Assembly (NCBI RefSeq): GCF_004193775.1
Contig: NC_041019.1
Coordinates: 33,170,827-33,234,826, forward strand
Length of the DNA: 64,000 bases
Direction of reading: 5' to 3'
DNA from: Glycine soja
Taxonomy: Eukaryota > Streptophyta > Magnoliopsida > Fabales > Fabaceae
The notes under the pieces are model-generated. The model was not told the origin of the DNA. It saw only the letters and a program-made list of their open reading frames with translations, and did no database searches. How positions within the stretch are numbered: position 1 is the first letter of the stretch; every line of letters begins with the position of its first letter. Position numbers and translations under genes: made by a program. Of this stretch, positions 31,405 through 45,152 are shown in pieces.

Positions 31405-32476
31405 GAAGTTTGTATTGTCGCTCAGATCTTGACTAGTTATAACTTTTTGAAAAAAATGAGTTTATCCCACGTTTTTACTCCAAAAATCAGTGCGAATCAA
31501 GTCACTCCCACATTTTATCTCTAGCATGCATTGTATGTTGGTCTCGTCCTTTGTCACGGGAAGCCGGAAGGTCCATATCACCTTCTTAATTGTACACATG
31601 GGGCACTGCGCCCCCAAATGCGCAAGTAAGAAGAGATAATTTTCCGGGCTCTCGTGTCCGTAAAATGCATTCATATCATGCATCGCATAAGCATCTCTTC
31701 ATAATATCATAATGAACATATCGTTCCTGCATTTGTCCGTTATCATATTCCAGCCTCACATTTTGCATGAGTCATTGCATCATCATATGCGTTCAACATA
31801 CTTTTTGTTTGCTCATACATGATCCTTGTATTTTCCTCTACAAAACAAAAACAAAAAAAAAGGGAAGTACGAAAATTCACGCTGCATTCTTAGTTGCATA
31901 TATTCGGTACCATGAGCCAACCATGTTGGGATCATAAACCCATTTCACTTAAAAACAAAATGATTGAACATGGTACCTGATGCATGTTTAACTAAGAAAG
32001 GGTGTTTCTTCGGGCATCTCAATCTCATAATTACATTTTCCATGCATAGCATGCATATTCTCGAGTCTTTCATCCCTATGAAACGTTGTTGAAGTATTGG
32101 CGATCAGAATTGCCATTCCTTGGATTATAGGGTTGAACCAAGCTCATGCTTTTATAAAAAGGTTCATCAAGTCAAAATATGGAAGTAACCGTCTTGCAAA
32201 ATTGGGGCAAAAGATGAATCGAGTCACATCACTGCTTCGTCTACTGCCAAACATATTTAGGATTGTTGATGTCCTTGTTACTTCCATTTTCACCTTGACA
32301 AAGATGTCATGGACCATGTTGAAAATCTAAATTGATTCAACCCCATATCCTGCGTAAAAATTTGCAATCTTCAACTGTACATCATTCGCATACATCCATG
32401 CTTTTCATTGGTTGCATTGCTCATTGCATTCTTTCCTTGAAAAATAAAATAAAATAAAATAAAATGAACTTAATCA
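31405..32476 (+). other. Spacer between ORF1 and gag, copy A
   Basis: About 1.07 kb without a credible gene. It ends in an AAAATAAAAT microsatellite (32442-32465) before gag. The minus-strand ORF at 31462-31683 mirrors copy B at 47983-48204 and is not a supported gene. Confidence 0.6.
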
Positions 32477-34290
32477 TTGTTATCAAAAAGAAAAGGACAC
32501 GCTTTACGGCACCCTTACCGGACTCGTGCTAGAGCTAGAGTAATGGGTGAAGCAGAGGAGGTGCAAGAGAAGATGAAGGCCGACATGGAGGCCATGAAAG
32601 AGCAAATGGCCACAATGATGGAGGCCATGATGAGCATGAAGAAGATAATGGAAGCCAATGCGGTTATAGTTGCCGCTACTAGCGCTGTCGCTAAGGTGAA
32701 CCCGATGCTCCCATCTGGCCTCAAGCAAATGAATCATCCAACCTCAAATATGGTAGGCAAAGATTTGGGAAGTACGGATGACCCCATGATGTGCAAATTC
32801 AAAACAAGCACGCCTTCCCGCCATATGGTTTGCCTCCCAAACTATACACCACCCAATGTGGTGTACATTCCCAATGAGGATGTCAATAACTCCACTCCCA
32901 TACTCATTAAGAGCCAACAACCTCAATCTGATCATGCACATGTCTCTCGACGCATGGAGGAGACACATGAAATTCCCCACCACGATCTAGCCAACTTCGA
33001 GCCTTGCCTCGGATATGCTGCTGAAGGGCAAGCAGTTGGTGGTATACCCCTACAAAACACTTTGGAGGGCCCTCAATATCATCCACAACCACAACCCTCA
33101 CGTTCCACAGCGGTTAAAAACCCTCATGACTATGGCAGGAATGGGAAAGTTGGATCATCTAGAGGAAAGGCTCAGGGCCATTGAAGGAGGTAAAGATTAT
33201 GCCTTTGCTAACCTAAAAGAGTTGTTCCTAGTACCCAATATCATCACCCCTCCCAAGTTCAAGGTGCTGGACTTTGACAAGTACAAGGGGACTACTTGTC
33301 CCAAGAACCATCTAAAGATGTATTGTCAGAAGATGGGGGAATACGCAAAAGATGAGGAATTGTTGATACATTCCTTCCATGAAAGTCTTACTGGGGTAGC
33401 TGTTACCTGGTACACTAACTTGGAACCTTCCCGAGTCCATTCTTGGAAGGACCTAATGGTTGCCTTTGTTAGGCAGTATTAGTACAATTTTGATATGGTT
33501 CTGGATAGGATGCAACTACAGAACATTTGCAAAAAGGGGGACGGATCTTTCAAAGAACACGCCCAAAAGGTGGAGGGATCTGGCGGCCCAAGTGGTACCC
33601 CCAATGATGGAAAGGGAGACGATAATCGTGATGGTAGACACATTATCGATACTCTACTATGAAAAGATGGTGGGCTACGCACCCTCAAAGCTTTGCGGAT
33701 TTGGTCTTCGCCAGTGAAAGGATCGAAGTGGATCTGAAAAGAGGCAAATTTAATCATCCTGCTTAGACGAATGAGAAAACTGGGGCAAATAAAGAGGGTG
33801 AGGATGAGGGAGAAACCCATGCTGTGACTGCCATTCCTATACGGCCAAGTTTCCCACCAAACCCAACAATGTCATTACTCAGTCAATAACAAACCACCTC
33901 CTTACCCACCACCCAGTTATCCACAAAGGCCATCCCTAAATCAACCACAAAGCCTGTCTACCGCACTTCCAATGACGAAGACCACCTTTAGCACAAACCA
34001 AAAAAAACACCAACAAAAAGGAATTTTGCAGCAAAAAGCCTGTAGGGTTCACCCCAAATTCCGTTGTCATATGCTAAACTTGATCCCATATCCACTCAAT
34101 AATTCAATGGTAGCCATAACCCCAACCAAGGTTCCTCAACCTCCATTTTTCTGAGGATACGACTCGAACGCAACGTGTGCTTATCATGGAGGAGCCCCGG
34201 GGCATTCCATTGAGCATTGTATGACCCCGAAGCATAAAGTGTGAAGTCTAATTGATACGGGCTGGCTGAAATTTGAGGAGAATCGCTTGT
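32477..34290 (+). pseudogene. Ogre/Tat-like gag, copy A, decayed
   Basis: Starts at 32477 with a basic N-terminus, then a methionine-rich coiled coil (EKMKADMEAMKEQMATMMEA). The first frame ends at 33184. A one-base shift continues into the retrotransposon gag domain (DFDKYKGTTCPKNHLKMYCQ; HESLTGVAVTWYTNLEPSR), which stops at an in-frame TAG at 33480 where copy B has CAG. The shared +1 shift (EHAQKVEG) follows at about 33565. A CX2HX5HX4C knuckle-like motif (CAYHGGAPGH..C) is near 34185. No protease motif is found after it, unlike element C. Confidence 0.85.
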
Positions 34291-34716
34291 TGAATCCTAA
34301 CATTGAGAAGCAACACCATACATGGGGCAATTCTGGAAGCTGTTGTTATGACTCATCAGGATTTTCAAGTTTATGCCATAAACCACAGTTACAATGCTAA
34401 ATGATATGGATAAAATGGACATCCTCTCACGAACACATCTTTGCTTATTCAACTTCCACCGGAATGTGAGTGTAAGCCATGGGTCTGTTTGCTCAAGCAA
34501 CCTGCGCTCCTGAGTGTTGACTTCCAAGACCGTTCAATCAGAGATTACTCATCTTGCACGTTGGTGGGGGTGTCGTAAAACGACGAGTAAAGTAAAAAAA
34601 AAAAAAAGAGGGGGCATTTGATTGACTGTGTTTTCAAGTAAAAATATAGACGTTCATGTGACCTCATTTTATCATTCCAGAAAGTTTGTCTTCTTAGAGA
34701 AGCGAGTTGTCAAGAA
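34291..34716 (+). other. Conserved but unrecognised segment after gag, copy A
   Basis: Matches copy 1 (25990-26410) and copy B (45153-45560) in inverted orientation. It retains short open stretches in several frames but no domain I recognise. Confidence 0.5.
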
Positions 34717-34721
34717 TAGGA

Positions 34722-35755
34722 TGTTGGACAAATGGCCTCAGTTATCTTAAGAAAGGGGGGGTTGAATTAAGATGCAAAGACTATTCCCCAATTGAACTAT
34801 CACTCTTTCTTTTTGGATTAACAATGCACCCTTAACATGAATTACTCAAAAGACAAATCAAAATAAACTTCTTTAAAGCAAAAGATAAATAGCAATAAAA
34901 GAATTTTAAAGGAAGAGAGGAATGCAAACTTGATTTATACTGGTTCGGCCACTTCCCGCGCCTACGTCCAGTCCTCAAGAAACCCACTTGAGATTTTCCA
35001 CTCTCTTTGTAAAACTCCTTTTACAAAGTCTGAACCACACAGGGACAACCCTTCCCTTGTGTTCAAGAATCCTCTACAATAAGAGACTCTCAGTCTCTTA
35101 ATCCCTTTTCAGAAGTAAGAAGAAGAGAAGAAGAAATCTCTCTTAAAAGGGATAGATTGTACAATGAAGACCAATCAAAATTCCTTATTGAATATGCAAG
35201 TGGTTGACCAAGGAATCTTTTTAAGAGGATAAGACAGTTCAGTTCAGAAAAACTCTTAATCTTTTGAGAGGATAAACTTTGTGGGCAATGAAAACTCTCT
35301 TTAAATTCGTGTTTCCAAGTCACCTTTGATGGCCATTCATAAACCATTTGAATAGATGTGACTCTTGGAAATTATTTTCTGAAAATCTCCTCTGGTAATC
35401 GATTACAAGACTTGTGTAATAGATCACAGGCTTTAAAATTTGAATAAATTGCTGGTAATCAATTACCATCCATGTGTAATCGATTACACATTATAAATTT
35501 TGAATTCAAATTTCTAGTGACTGTTATAAACATTTTCAGCTGCTGGTAATCGATTACCGGAGAGCAAATCTCAATTTGAAATGATAGAATTCTTTGGTCA
35601 AACCTTTTGTTTTTCAATTTGGAAACTTCTTCCAAAAGATTCTAGAAATCAACTTGATCATATATCTTGACTTTCTTGGATTCTTGTCTTGAATAAAACT
35701 TGGAAGCACTTGATCCTTTGGCATCATCAAAACATCAAAACATCTTGCTTCTACA
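34722..35755 (-). repeat. Copia-like solo LTR with target duplication (copy A)
   Basis: Inverted counterpart of 24950-25984: TGTTGGACA to TTCTACA, flanked by TAGGA at 34717-34721 and 35756-35760. It is at the same position within the Ogre/Tat-like element as in the other two copies, so it was present before they diverged. Confidence 0.92.
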
Positions 35756-35760
35756 TAGGA

Positions 35761-36591
35761 GTCATTTGACTTAATCCATCAACTAAAAAAAATCCTTCAA
35801 CTATTTCTCGTCCTTGGAAAATTCTTTTTGCAAGAATCAACTGCTTCTTTCATTCTTCCTCACTACGAGGTCGTGAAAACAAGACAACACTTGGTACCTC
35901 TAAGCCCTACACTGGGGCAACGAAAGGCACCATGCAAAAACCTCAAGCGAACCTAGGGGCAGATTAGAAGTTCTCACCCAATAGGTTCCCTCCTACAAGG
36001 TCATGACGAAAGGCAACGATTGGTACCTCAAAGCCTTACACTGGGGCAATGAGGGGCACCGTGCATGAGCCTCAAGTGAACATAGGGGCCGATCAAAAGT
36101 TCACACCCGTCGATGTTTTTAAACAAGAAAAAAAAAAGGAGACAAGCCCTGGAATTTCAATAGATTGATTAATTATCAAACGAATCCATTCCCGTCACTC
36201 CAAAACGGTCAAGTGACTAAATCAAACAGAACATACACTCTGAGGGAGTTCCCAGAGAGATTTGCAAAAAGATAGGATAAGGTCGCATGAATTATCACCT
36301 CTTTCAAAAGGACAGTCAATCTATGTTTTCCAAAAAAATTAAATCAAAATCAAAATCACAAAATAGGGAAAGAATGCCATGAACATTGTACAACTTTCCA
36401 TTACATTGCATTGTTTCATATAAAGTCCGCATTTACCCAAATTTCACAACAAAGGTTGCATGCATTTGCATCCCTCAAAATCATGTTAACTGCATAGATT
36501 CCCTACATCTAAATGTCCAAATCTTTTGAATTTGGGATGACCGGCTCTCTCGATGAGTCGATCTCTTGCTTTCTCATAAGGATGGACCCTC
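35761..36591 (+). other. Non-coding spacer, copy A
   Basis: Inverted counterpart of 24117-24944 and 43280-44106. No gene is seen. Confidence 0.55.
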
Positions 36592-36605
36592 GGGTACTAG
36601 TACCC
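36592..36605. repeat. 14-bp perfect palindrome, copy A
   Basis: GGGTACTAGTACCC, ten bases before the first 24-bp hairpin unit. Confidence 0.9.
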
Positions 36606-36614
36606 CGGTCTTCA

Positions 36615-37005
36615 GAGGACTACACGTCCTCGCCAACAGAGGGCTGCACGCCCTCACCTTAAGAGGACTGTGTGTCCTCACTTTTAGAGGACTGCATGTC
36701 CTCACCTTCAGAGGGCTACACGCCCTCGCCATCAGAGGGCTACACGCCCTCACCTTTAGAGGACCACACGTCCTCACCTTCAGAGGGCTACACGCCCTCG
36801 CCATCAGAGGACTGCATGTCCTCACCTTCGTAGGGCTACACGCCCTCACCTTTAGAGGACTACACGTCCTTGCCAACAGAGGGCTACACGCCCTCACCTT
36901 TAGAGGACTACACGTCCTCGCCAACAGAGGGCTGCACGCCCTCACCTTGAGAGGACTACACGCCCTCACCTCCAGAGGACTATACATCCTCGCCTTGAGA
37001 GGGTT
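36615..37005. repeat. 24-bp hairpin array, at least 16 units (copy A)
   Basis: Sense-strand version of the array, read as GAGGAC or GAGGGC, five-base loop, GTCCTC or GCCCTC, with CACC/CGCC-type linkers. Twelve of the first 16 stems are perfect, split between A-T and G-C at the fifth pair. Loops vary (TACAC, TGCAC, TGTGT, TGCAT, CACAC). The array runs into the assembly gap, so total copy number is unknown. Confidence 0.95.
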
Positions 37006-37504
37006 NNNNNNNNNNNNNNNNNNNNNNNNNNNNNNNNNNNNNNNNNNNNNNNNNNNNNNNNNNNNNNNNNNNNNNNNNNNNNNNNNNNNNNNNNNNNNNN
37101 NNNNNNNNNNNNNNNNNNNNNNNNNNNNNNNNNNNNNNNNNNNNNNNNNNNNNNNNNNNNNNNNNNNNNNNNNNNNNNNNNNNNNNNNNNNNNNNNNNNN
37201 NNNNNNNNNNNNNNNNNNNNNNNNNNNNNNNNNNNNNNNNNNNNNNNNNNNNNNNNNNNNNNNNNNNNNNNNNNNNNNNNNNNNNNNNNNNNNNNNNNNN
37301 NNNNNNNNNNNNNNNNNNNNNNNNNNNNNNNNNNNNNNNNNNNNNNNNNNNNNNNNNNNNNNNNNNNNNNNNNNNNNNNNNNNNNNNNNNNNNNNNNNNN
37401 NNNNNNNNNNNNNNNNNNNNNNNNNNNNNNNNNNNNNNNNNNNNNNNNNNNNNNNNNNNNNNNNNNNNNNNNNNNNNNNNNNNNNNNNNNNNNNNNNNNN
37501 NNNN
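37006..37504. other. Assembly gap (run of N)
   Basis: 499 undetermined bases. The gap falls inside the 24-bp array of copy A on the left and inside the LTR of copy B on the right. The missing rest of copy A alone should be about 7 kb by comparison with copy B, so the N length does not reflect the true distance. Confidence 0.98.
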
Positions 37505-37834
37505 ATTCTTTTTTTGTAAAGTTACGGAAACTTACGAATCTCGTAACGATACTTGTTTTCTTTCCGTAATGTTACGGAACCTTGCGGATTACATAATCAT
37601 CCCCTTTTTGACTTACGGAATGTTACGGATCTCACTTAATTATGCAACGATGCTTCCATTTGATTTCCGGTGTGTCACGGAAACTTACGGATTGTGCATC
37701 AATATTTTTTGGTTTTCCGGCATGTCCTGGAATTCACAAATTGCCTAATAATGGGTGCCAAGCACCTCACAAGGACCAAAGAAAGGTCGCATGTCATCAA
37801 GCAAAGGTCCCCGGACGAAATTAGGGTATGAACA
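37505..37834 (-). repeat. Partial 3' LTR of copy B
   Basis: Last 330 bases on the inner side of the LTR, matching 18338-18666 except for several single-base indels. It ends GTATGAACA where the intact edge reads GTATGACA. The remainder is lost in the gap. Confidence 0.9.
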
Positions 37835-38810
37835 GTTGCCCCTCTTTACTTGTCTTTTATTGGAGATAAAAGGAAAGTAAAGATAAGACACTAATTTCGT
37901 TCCTCTCGATTTGACGAGAGTCGCGGGTGACCGTAAAATCTCCACATGCAAATGACTTGTTGTTCCCGGATTTTCACAAATTGGCCTAATGATGGGTGCC
38001 AAGCACCTCAACAAGGACAAAGAAAGGTCGCATGTCATCAAGCAAAGGTCCCCGGACGAAAATTGGTGTATGACACTAATTTCGCTCCTCTCGGTTGACG
38101 AGAGTCGCGGGTGACCATGACTTGTCATTCCCGGAATTTCACAAATCGCCTAATGATGGGTGCCAAGCACCTCACAAGGACCAAAGAAAGGTCGCATGTC
38201 ATCAAGCAAAGGTCCCCGGACGAAAATTAGGGTATGACACTAATTTCGCTCCTCTCGGTTAACGAGAGTCGCGGGTGACCATGACTTGTCGTTCCCGGAA
38301 TTTCACAAATCGCCTAATGATGGGTGCCAAGCACCTCACAAGGACCAAAGAAAGGTCGCATGTCATCAAGCAAAGGTCCCCGGACGAAAATTAGTGTATG
38401 ACACTAATTTCGCTCCTCTCGGTTGACGAGAGTCGCGGGTGACCATGACTTGTCGTTTCCCGGAATTTCACAAATCGCCTAATGATGGGTGCCAAGCACC
38501 TCACAAGGACCAAAGAAGGGTCGCATGTCATCAAGCAAAGGTCCCCGGACGAAAATTAGTGTATGACACTAATTTCGCTCCTCTCGGTTGACGAGAGTCG
38601 CGGGTGACCATGACTTGTCGTTCCCGGATTTTCACAAATTGCCTAATGATGGGTGCCAAGCACCTCACAAGGACCAAAGAAAGGTCGCATGTCATCAAGC
38701 AAAGGTCCTCGGACGAAAATTAGGGTATTACACTAATTTCGCTCCTCTCGGTTGACGGGAGTCGCGGGTGACCATAAAATTTCCGCATGTAAATAACTTG
38801 TTGTTCCCGG
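37740..38810. repeat. 164-bp tandem repeat, copy B
   Basis: Counterpart of 18575-19640 with the same number and order of units. Single-base indels are concentrated within about 1 kb of the gap. Confidence 0.92.
37835..37848 (-). other. Polypurine tract of copy B
   Basis: Same TAAAGAGGGGCAAC tract in sense as at 18667-18680. Confidence 0.7.
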
Positions 38811-38922
38811 AGGAACAAAAGGTGCAGAAGACTATGTCAGTCTCTGCATGCTATCAAGCGTTTTGTCTTACAGATAGCAAAAGAATGTTTATACGGATAA
38901 CCACTCGGGTATTTCCGCGTAT

Positions 38923-39530
38923 CATCGGGCCCGCCGCCTCTGGATGACACAAGGGTGTAGAATGACCAAATTTTGTCTCTGCTTGTCATCGGGCCCGCCG
39001 CCTCTGGATGACACAAGGGTGCAGAATGACCAAATTTTGTCTCTGCTTGTCATCGGGCCCGCCGCCTCTGGATGACAAAAGGGTGCGGATAACCGTAAGG
39101 TATCTTCGCGTATCATCGGGCCCGCCGCCTCTGGATGACACAAGAGTGCAGAATGACCAAATTTTGTCTCTGCTTGTCATCGGGCCCGCCGCCTCTGGAT
39201 GACAAAAGGGTGCGGATAACCGTAAGGTATCTCCGTGTATCATCGGGCCCGTCGCCTCTAGATGACACAAGGGTGCAGAATGATCAAATTTTGTCTCTGC
39301 GTGTCATCGGGTCCGCCGCCTCTGGATGACACAAGGGTGCGGATAACCGTAAGGTATCTCCGCGTATCATCGGGCCCGCCGCCTCTGGATGACAAAAGGG
39401 TGCGGATAACCGTAAGGTATCTCCGCGTATCATCGGGCCCGCCGCCTCTGGATGATACAAGGGTGCAGAATGACCAAATTTTGTCTCTGCGTGTCATCGG
39501 GCCCGCCGCCTCTGGATGACACAAGGGTGC
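38923..39530. repeat. 63/64-bp hairpin minisatellite, copy B
   Basis: Ten units in the same 63/64 order as 19753-20360, at a constant offset of 19170 bases; I saw no difference by eye. Confidence 0.94.
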
Positions 39531-41327
39531 ATGTCACATGACCTCAGGGTCAGTATGACAAAGATTATGGGGCGGTCGACAAAAGCAAGGCTCTTGCTCC
39601 TACGTATCCTCCAATGAGGAACTCAGACCTACGTAGTTCTAGATAACTTGTGAGACTTGAGAAAGTCTCCACTGGAAGATGCTGACATCTCCGGAAAGGG
39701 CGCAGATGACCACATTGGCCTCTGCTCATCAATCACACTTGGGGTCACTGAATGACGAGGTGCGGATAACCGTAAGGTATCTCCGCGGGCTACCAGCTCT
39801 TGGATCATGGTAACAAAAAGCGGTGCGGTCGACAAAAGCGAGGCTCTTGCTCCTACGTATCCTCCAATGAGGAACTCAGACCTACGTAGTTCTGGATAAC
39901 TTGTGAGACTTGAAAAAGTCTCGGTGTTTTCTCCACTAAAAATGCAAACATGCTTTAGCAAAGAGACAAATATTCCAACCGATTAGAGCAGCATATGCCT
40001 TTTTTGAGTGACAAACAATGCGTCTACCAGGGAAGGAGAGTCTGCTGATGAAATCCCCCATAGCCATAAATGAGATTTTGGATGTTAGCATTTCGTTTCT
40101 AAATGACCATTTAGAGGAAACACTGGGTTCGACAAAAATAGAAGAAATCCACTCAAAGTGTATCAATCTCGCACAGGTAAGTGTTTCATCCTAATTCCGA
40201 ACCATAGATATGTCATGACTTGACTTTGCAAATTATTTCCTATCAAATCAAAAATTACATGCGTGATCATGGATCAATAAGACTTCCCTTGGGAATGGGT
40301 TCTCTTGATGGGTTTTTCAGCTTTTGTGTGTTTTTGGCTTTTGATTTTTTGTTGGCTTTTTCCTTTTCTGTTTTTGTTTAGTGTGGGGCGAACAAGTCAC
40401 CGACGCACAGGATTTTGGTTGGTAATCAAAGGGAGAAGACCACTTTTAGGTCATGGTTTCCTTTTCTTTCTTTTGTTCATTTGGTGACAATTCTGTATTG
40501 TTCAGATATTGTCTGGTCCAAAGACCTCTCTGCACATTTCTTCTGGTTTCTTTGACCAGGAGCTTTCTTCTTTTTTACTTTCTCCCATTCTTTGCTTGGG
40601 AATTTTCTTTCTTTTCTTTTTTCTTTCTCCACCCTTTGATTGGGAATTTCCTTGCTTCCTTTTTTCCTTTGATTGGAAATTTTCCTTCTCTCCTTTTTTT
40701 TCTTTCTCTTTGATTGGAAATTTTCCTTCTCTTTTCCTTTGATTGGAAATTTTCCTTCTCTTCTTTTTTGCTTCCGAGGGTAAGGATTAACATTCTCACC
40801 CTGGGTCAAGGTTTATGGTGAGTCAGGATTTTGGCTCAAGACTTGTAGAATGGCTAGGCATGATACATGTCAGGGTTTGGTTTGGTTCAAGGATAAAAAG
40901 GGATGCCCCACATTATTTCCATGATACAAATGCAAAAAATGATGATTTGGAAACTTTATGCAAAACTGGTCATGCATGCACCTATGTGGACACTCAAGTG
41001 TCAAATTTTTATGGTCATGTGATGCTAGGGCTCAGGATTCATTTCCTCTATTTTAAATCAACCCAATGTTTCCAAAATATGTTCTTTTATCAATTTGTGC
41101 ATTAAACCAAGTCCATTTCGGGCGTCCGGGGAAATCTTCACAGCATTCACCCTTTAGGTGTATACACATTTTTTTTCAAAAATAGCTATGATCAGCGAAT
41201 TTTTTCAAAGAAAGGTTGGAAGTCATCTCTTTTCAAAAGCATGTTGGTTTTTCAGCTAGAAAACATTTTTTCTTTTTTCTCTTATTTTTTATGTTTATTT
41301 CTTTTCTTGTTTGTTTTGTTTTTTTTT
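39531..41327. other. Non-coding internal region, copy B
   Basis: Counterpart of 20361-22164, with TACGTA modules near 39573-39643 and 39825-39894 and the pyrimidine-rich GGAAATTTTCC stretch at 40585-40770. No gene. Confidence 0.6.
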
Positions 41328-41735
41328 TCATGAGGTATTTTGCTACCTAAACATGTGTATATTTTGTGAGGTATCTTTGCTATATACATGCATATCCAAG
41401 GTATCTTTCTACCTAAACATACATATATATATTTTGTGAACTATTTTTTTGTTTACATACATGCATATCTGAGGTATCTTTCAACCTAAACATACATATA
41501 TATATTTTGGTGAACTATTTTTTTGTTTACATACATGCATATCTGAGGTATCTTTCTACCTAAACATACATATATATATTTTGTGAAGTATTTTTTGTTT
41601 ACATACATGCATATCTAAGGTATCTTTCTACCTAAACATACATATATATATTTTGTGAAGTATTTTTGTTACATACATGCATATCTAAGGTATCTTTCTA
41701 CCTAAACATACATATATATATTTTGTGAGGTATGA
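41328..41735. repeat. About 73-bp tandem repeat, copy B
   Basis: Counterpart of 22165-22575, differing by a few homopolymer lengths. Confidence 0.9.
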
Positions 41736-42879
41736 CTACCTTTCGAGCTTGTGCTTGATTTATTTAAATTCCCAGGATCATGAGCAACTAGGTGCGTCCT
41801 ACTATAAAAAGTGATCAAATAACAAGCATAGATTCAAAAGGTACTAGGTTGCCTCCTAGTAGCACTTCTTTAACGTCTTGAGCTGGACGCCTTATGACTT
41901 GTCGGTCACTGACCTAGTACTTTGCTTACCTTTGGCTTTGGACTTGGTCGCCTATTGGTCGGCCATGTGGTGTAGGCAATACTCAAACCTTTTTGTGGAT
42001 GAGCAGAGGTGAACTCTAGAGGTGATGGCGGTGCGTCTGTTGCCCGCTGCCGGCCATCGCCAGGCTGCTGTGGTGTTTCGCCCTGCGCCTGCCTGGAGAC
42101 GCAGAACTTCTTGATGAAAGCTCGATTGGTAGGGGGGACCTGATGACCTTGCTGGGGGCGACAGGCACTCCCTAGAACTGACAGAGACCCGTATTTAGAG
42201 CTGGCAACTCCAAGACCCTGTTGGCCTTCTTCGGGTCCACTAGGTGTCTTGCGGGCACAATCCCCGTAAACAATAGATGACATCAGAAATCAGTTGGGGG
42301 AGGTGCATACTTACCTATGCCACGACGACATGAACTTGCTGGGGGGGAACGGGCGCCCTGTAGGGCCGACAGAGGCCCGTAACCAGAGCTGGAAACCCCA
42401 GGGCCCTGTTGGACTTCTTCAGGTCCACTGGGTGTCTTTGTGGGTGCGATCCCTGCAAACAATAAATGGTATCAGAAATCAGTTGAACCATATGCATACT
42501 TACCCATGTCGGGACAACACAGACCAACTGATACTTTTGCAGGGGGAGATTGGCATTGCGGTCGCTGGGCAGAATGTTGCTAAGTAGCAATGTCATCTAT
42601 ATCTATGTAAGAGTGGTCATGTTGGTGCGCATGATCCGCACTCGTCTCTTTGCAGCGGCACGGGTGAAATCTTGCCCCGGTATGCATAGTAGCTGTGTGA
42701 TAGCCTCCCTCTCTGGTTGTGCTCGCACAGTTGGCCGTCCTCCAATATCAGGGGGTGGCCCAGGAACCGTTAAAAGGAAACTACTGGTCCCTTAACCGGG
42801 AGTGCAAGTCTTGGTTAAGCATTTAAGGATAGAGGACCTTAAATTCTCTTAAGGTGCAGATGTGGAGCACACTTCAAAT
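41736..42879. repeat. Internal region with 189-bp duplication, copy B
   Basis: Counterpart of 22576-23716. No supported gene. Confidence 0.65.
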
Positions 42880-43263
42880 GAGGACACGTAGCCCTCTAAA
42901 GGTGAGGGCGTGCAACCCTCTCAAGGCGAGGATGTATAGTCCTCTGGAGGTGAGGGCGTGCAGCCCTCTGTTGGCGAGGACGTGTAGTCCTCTAAAGGTG
43001 AGGGCGTGTAGCCCTACGAAGGTGACAACATGCAGTCCTCTGATGGCGAGGGCGTGTAACCCTCTGAAGGTGAGGACATGCAGTCCTCTGATGGAGAGGG
43101 CGTGTAGCCCTCTGAAGGTGAGGACACGCAGTCCTCTGATGGCGAGGGCGTGTAGCCCTCTGAAGGTGAGGACATGCAGTCCTCTGAAAGTGAGGACACA
43201 CGGTCCTCTTAAGGTGAGGGCGTGCAACCCTCTGTTGGCGAGGACGTGTAGTCCTCTGAAGAC
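42880..43263. repeat. 24-bp hairpin array, 16 units (copy B)
   Basis: Same units in the same order as 23717-24100, followed by the palindrome at 43266-43279. Confidence 0.95.
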
Positions 43264-43279
43264 CAGGGTACTAGTACCC

Positions 43280-44106
43280 GAGGGTCCATCCTTATGAGAA
43301 AGCAAGAGATCGACTCATCGAGAGAGCCGATCATCCCAAATTCAAAAGATTTGGACATTTAGATGTAGGGAATCTATGTAGTTAACATGATTTTGAGGGA
43401 TGCAAATGCATGCAACCTTTGTTGTGAAATTTGGGTAAATGCGGACTTTATATGAAACAATGCAATGTAATGGAAAGTTGTACAATGTTCATGGCATTCT
43501 TTCCCTATTTTTTGATTTTGATTTTGATTTGATTTTTTTTTTTGGAAAACACAGATTGACTGCCCTTTTGAAAAAGGTGATAATTCATGCAACCTCATCC
43601 TATCTTTTTGCAAATCTCTCCGGGAACTCCCTCAGAGTGTATGTTCTTTTTGATTTAGTCACTTGACCATTTTGGAGTGACGGCAATGGAGTCGTTTGAT
43701 GTTTAATCAATCCATTGAAATCCTAGGGTTTGTCCCCTTTTTTTTGTTAAAAACATCGATGGGTGAGAACTTTTGATCGGCCCCTATGTTCACTTGAGGC
43801 TCATGAACGGTGCCCCTCATTGCCCCAGTGTAAGGCTTTGAGGTACCAATCGTTGTCTTTCGTCATGACCTTGTAGCTGGGAACCTATTGAGTGAGAACT
43901 TCTAATCTGCCCCTAGGTTCGTTTGAGGTTTATGCATGGGGCCTTTCATTGCCCCAGTGTAGGGCTTAGAGGTACCAATTGTTGTCTTGTTTTCACAACC
44001 TCGTAGTGAGGAAGAATGAAAGACGCAATTGATTCTTGCAAAAAGAATTTCCCAAGGACGAGAAATAGTTGAAGGATTTTTCAGCTGATGGATTAAGTCA
44101 AATGAC
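43280..44106. other. Non-coding spacer, copy B
   Basis: Counterpart of 24117-24944. No gene. Confidence 0.55.
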
Positions 44107-44111
44107 TCCTA

Positions 44112-45147
44112 TGTAGAAGCAAGATGTTTTGATGTCTTGATGATGCTAAAGGATCAAGTGCTTCTAAGTTTTATTCAACACAAGAATCCAAGAAAGTCAA
44201 GATATATGATCAAGTTGATTTCTAGAATCTTTTGGAAGAAGTTTCCAAATTGAAAAAACAAAAGGTTTGACCAAAGAATTCTATCATTTTAAATTGAGAT
44301 TTGCTCTCCGGTAATCGATTACCAGTAGCTGAAAATGTTTATAACAGTCACTAGAAATTTGAATTCAAAATTTATAATGTGTAATCGATTACACATGGAT
44401 GGTAATTGATTACCAGCAATTTATTCAAATTTTAAAGCCTGTGATCTATTACACAAGTCTTGTAATCGATTACCAGAGGAGATTTTCAGAAAATAATTTC
44501 CAAGAGTCACATCTATTCAAATGGTTTATGAATGGCCATCAAAGGTGACTTGGAAACACGAATTTAAAGAGAGTTTTCATTGCCCACAAAGTTTATCCTC
44601 TCAAAAGATTAAGAGTTTTTCTGAACTGAACTATCTTATCCTCTCAAAAAGATTCCTTGGTCAACCACTTGCATATTCAATAAGGAATTTTGATTGGTCT
44701 TCATTGTACAATCTATCCCTTTTAAGAGAGATTTCTTCTTCTCTTCTTCTTACTTCTGAAAAGGGATTAAGAGACTGAGAGTCTCTTATTGTAGAGGATT
44801 CTTGAACACAAGGGAAGGGTTGTCCCTGTGTGGTTCAGACTTTGTAAAAGGAGTTTTACAAAGAGAGTGGAAAATCTCAAGTGGGTTTCTTGAGGACTGG
44901 ACGTAGGCGCGGGAAGTGGCCGAACCAGTATAAATCAAGTTTGCATTCCTCTCTTCCTTTAAACTTCTTTTATTGCTATTTATCTTTTGCTTTAAAGAAG
45001 TTTATTTTGATTTGTCTTTTGAGTAATTCATGTTAAGGGTGCATTGTTAATCCAAAAAGAAAGAGTGATAGTTCAATTGGGGAATAGTCTTTGCATCTTA
45101 ATTCAACCCCCCTTTTTCTTAAGGTAACTGAGGCCATTTGTCCAACA
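44112..45147 (+). repeat. Copia-like solo LTR with target duplication (copy B)
   Basis: TGTAGAAGC to GTCCAACA, flanked by TCCTA at 44107-44111 and 45148-45152. Third copy of the same insertion. Confidence 0.92.
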
Positions 45148-45152
45148 TCCTA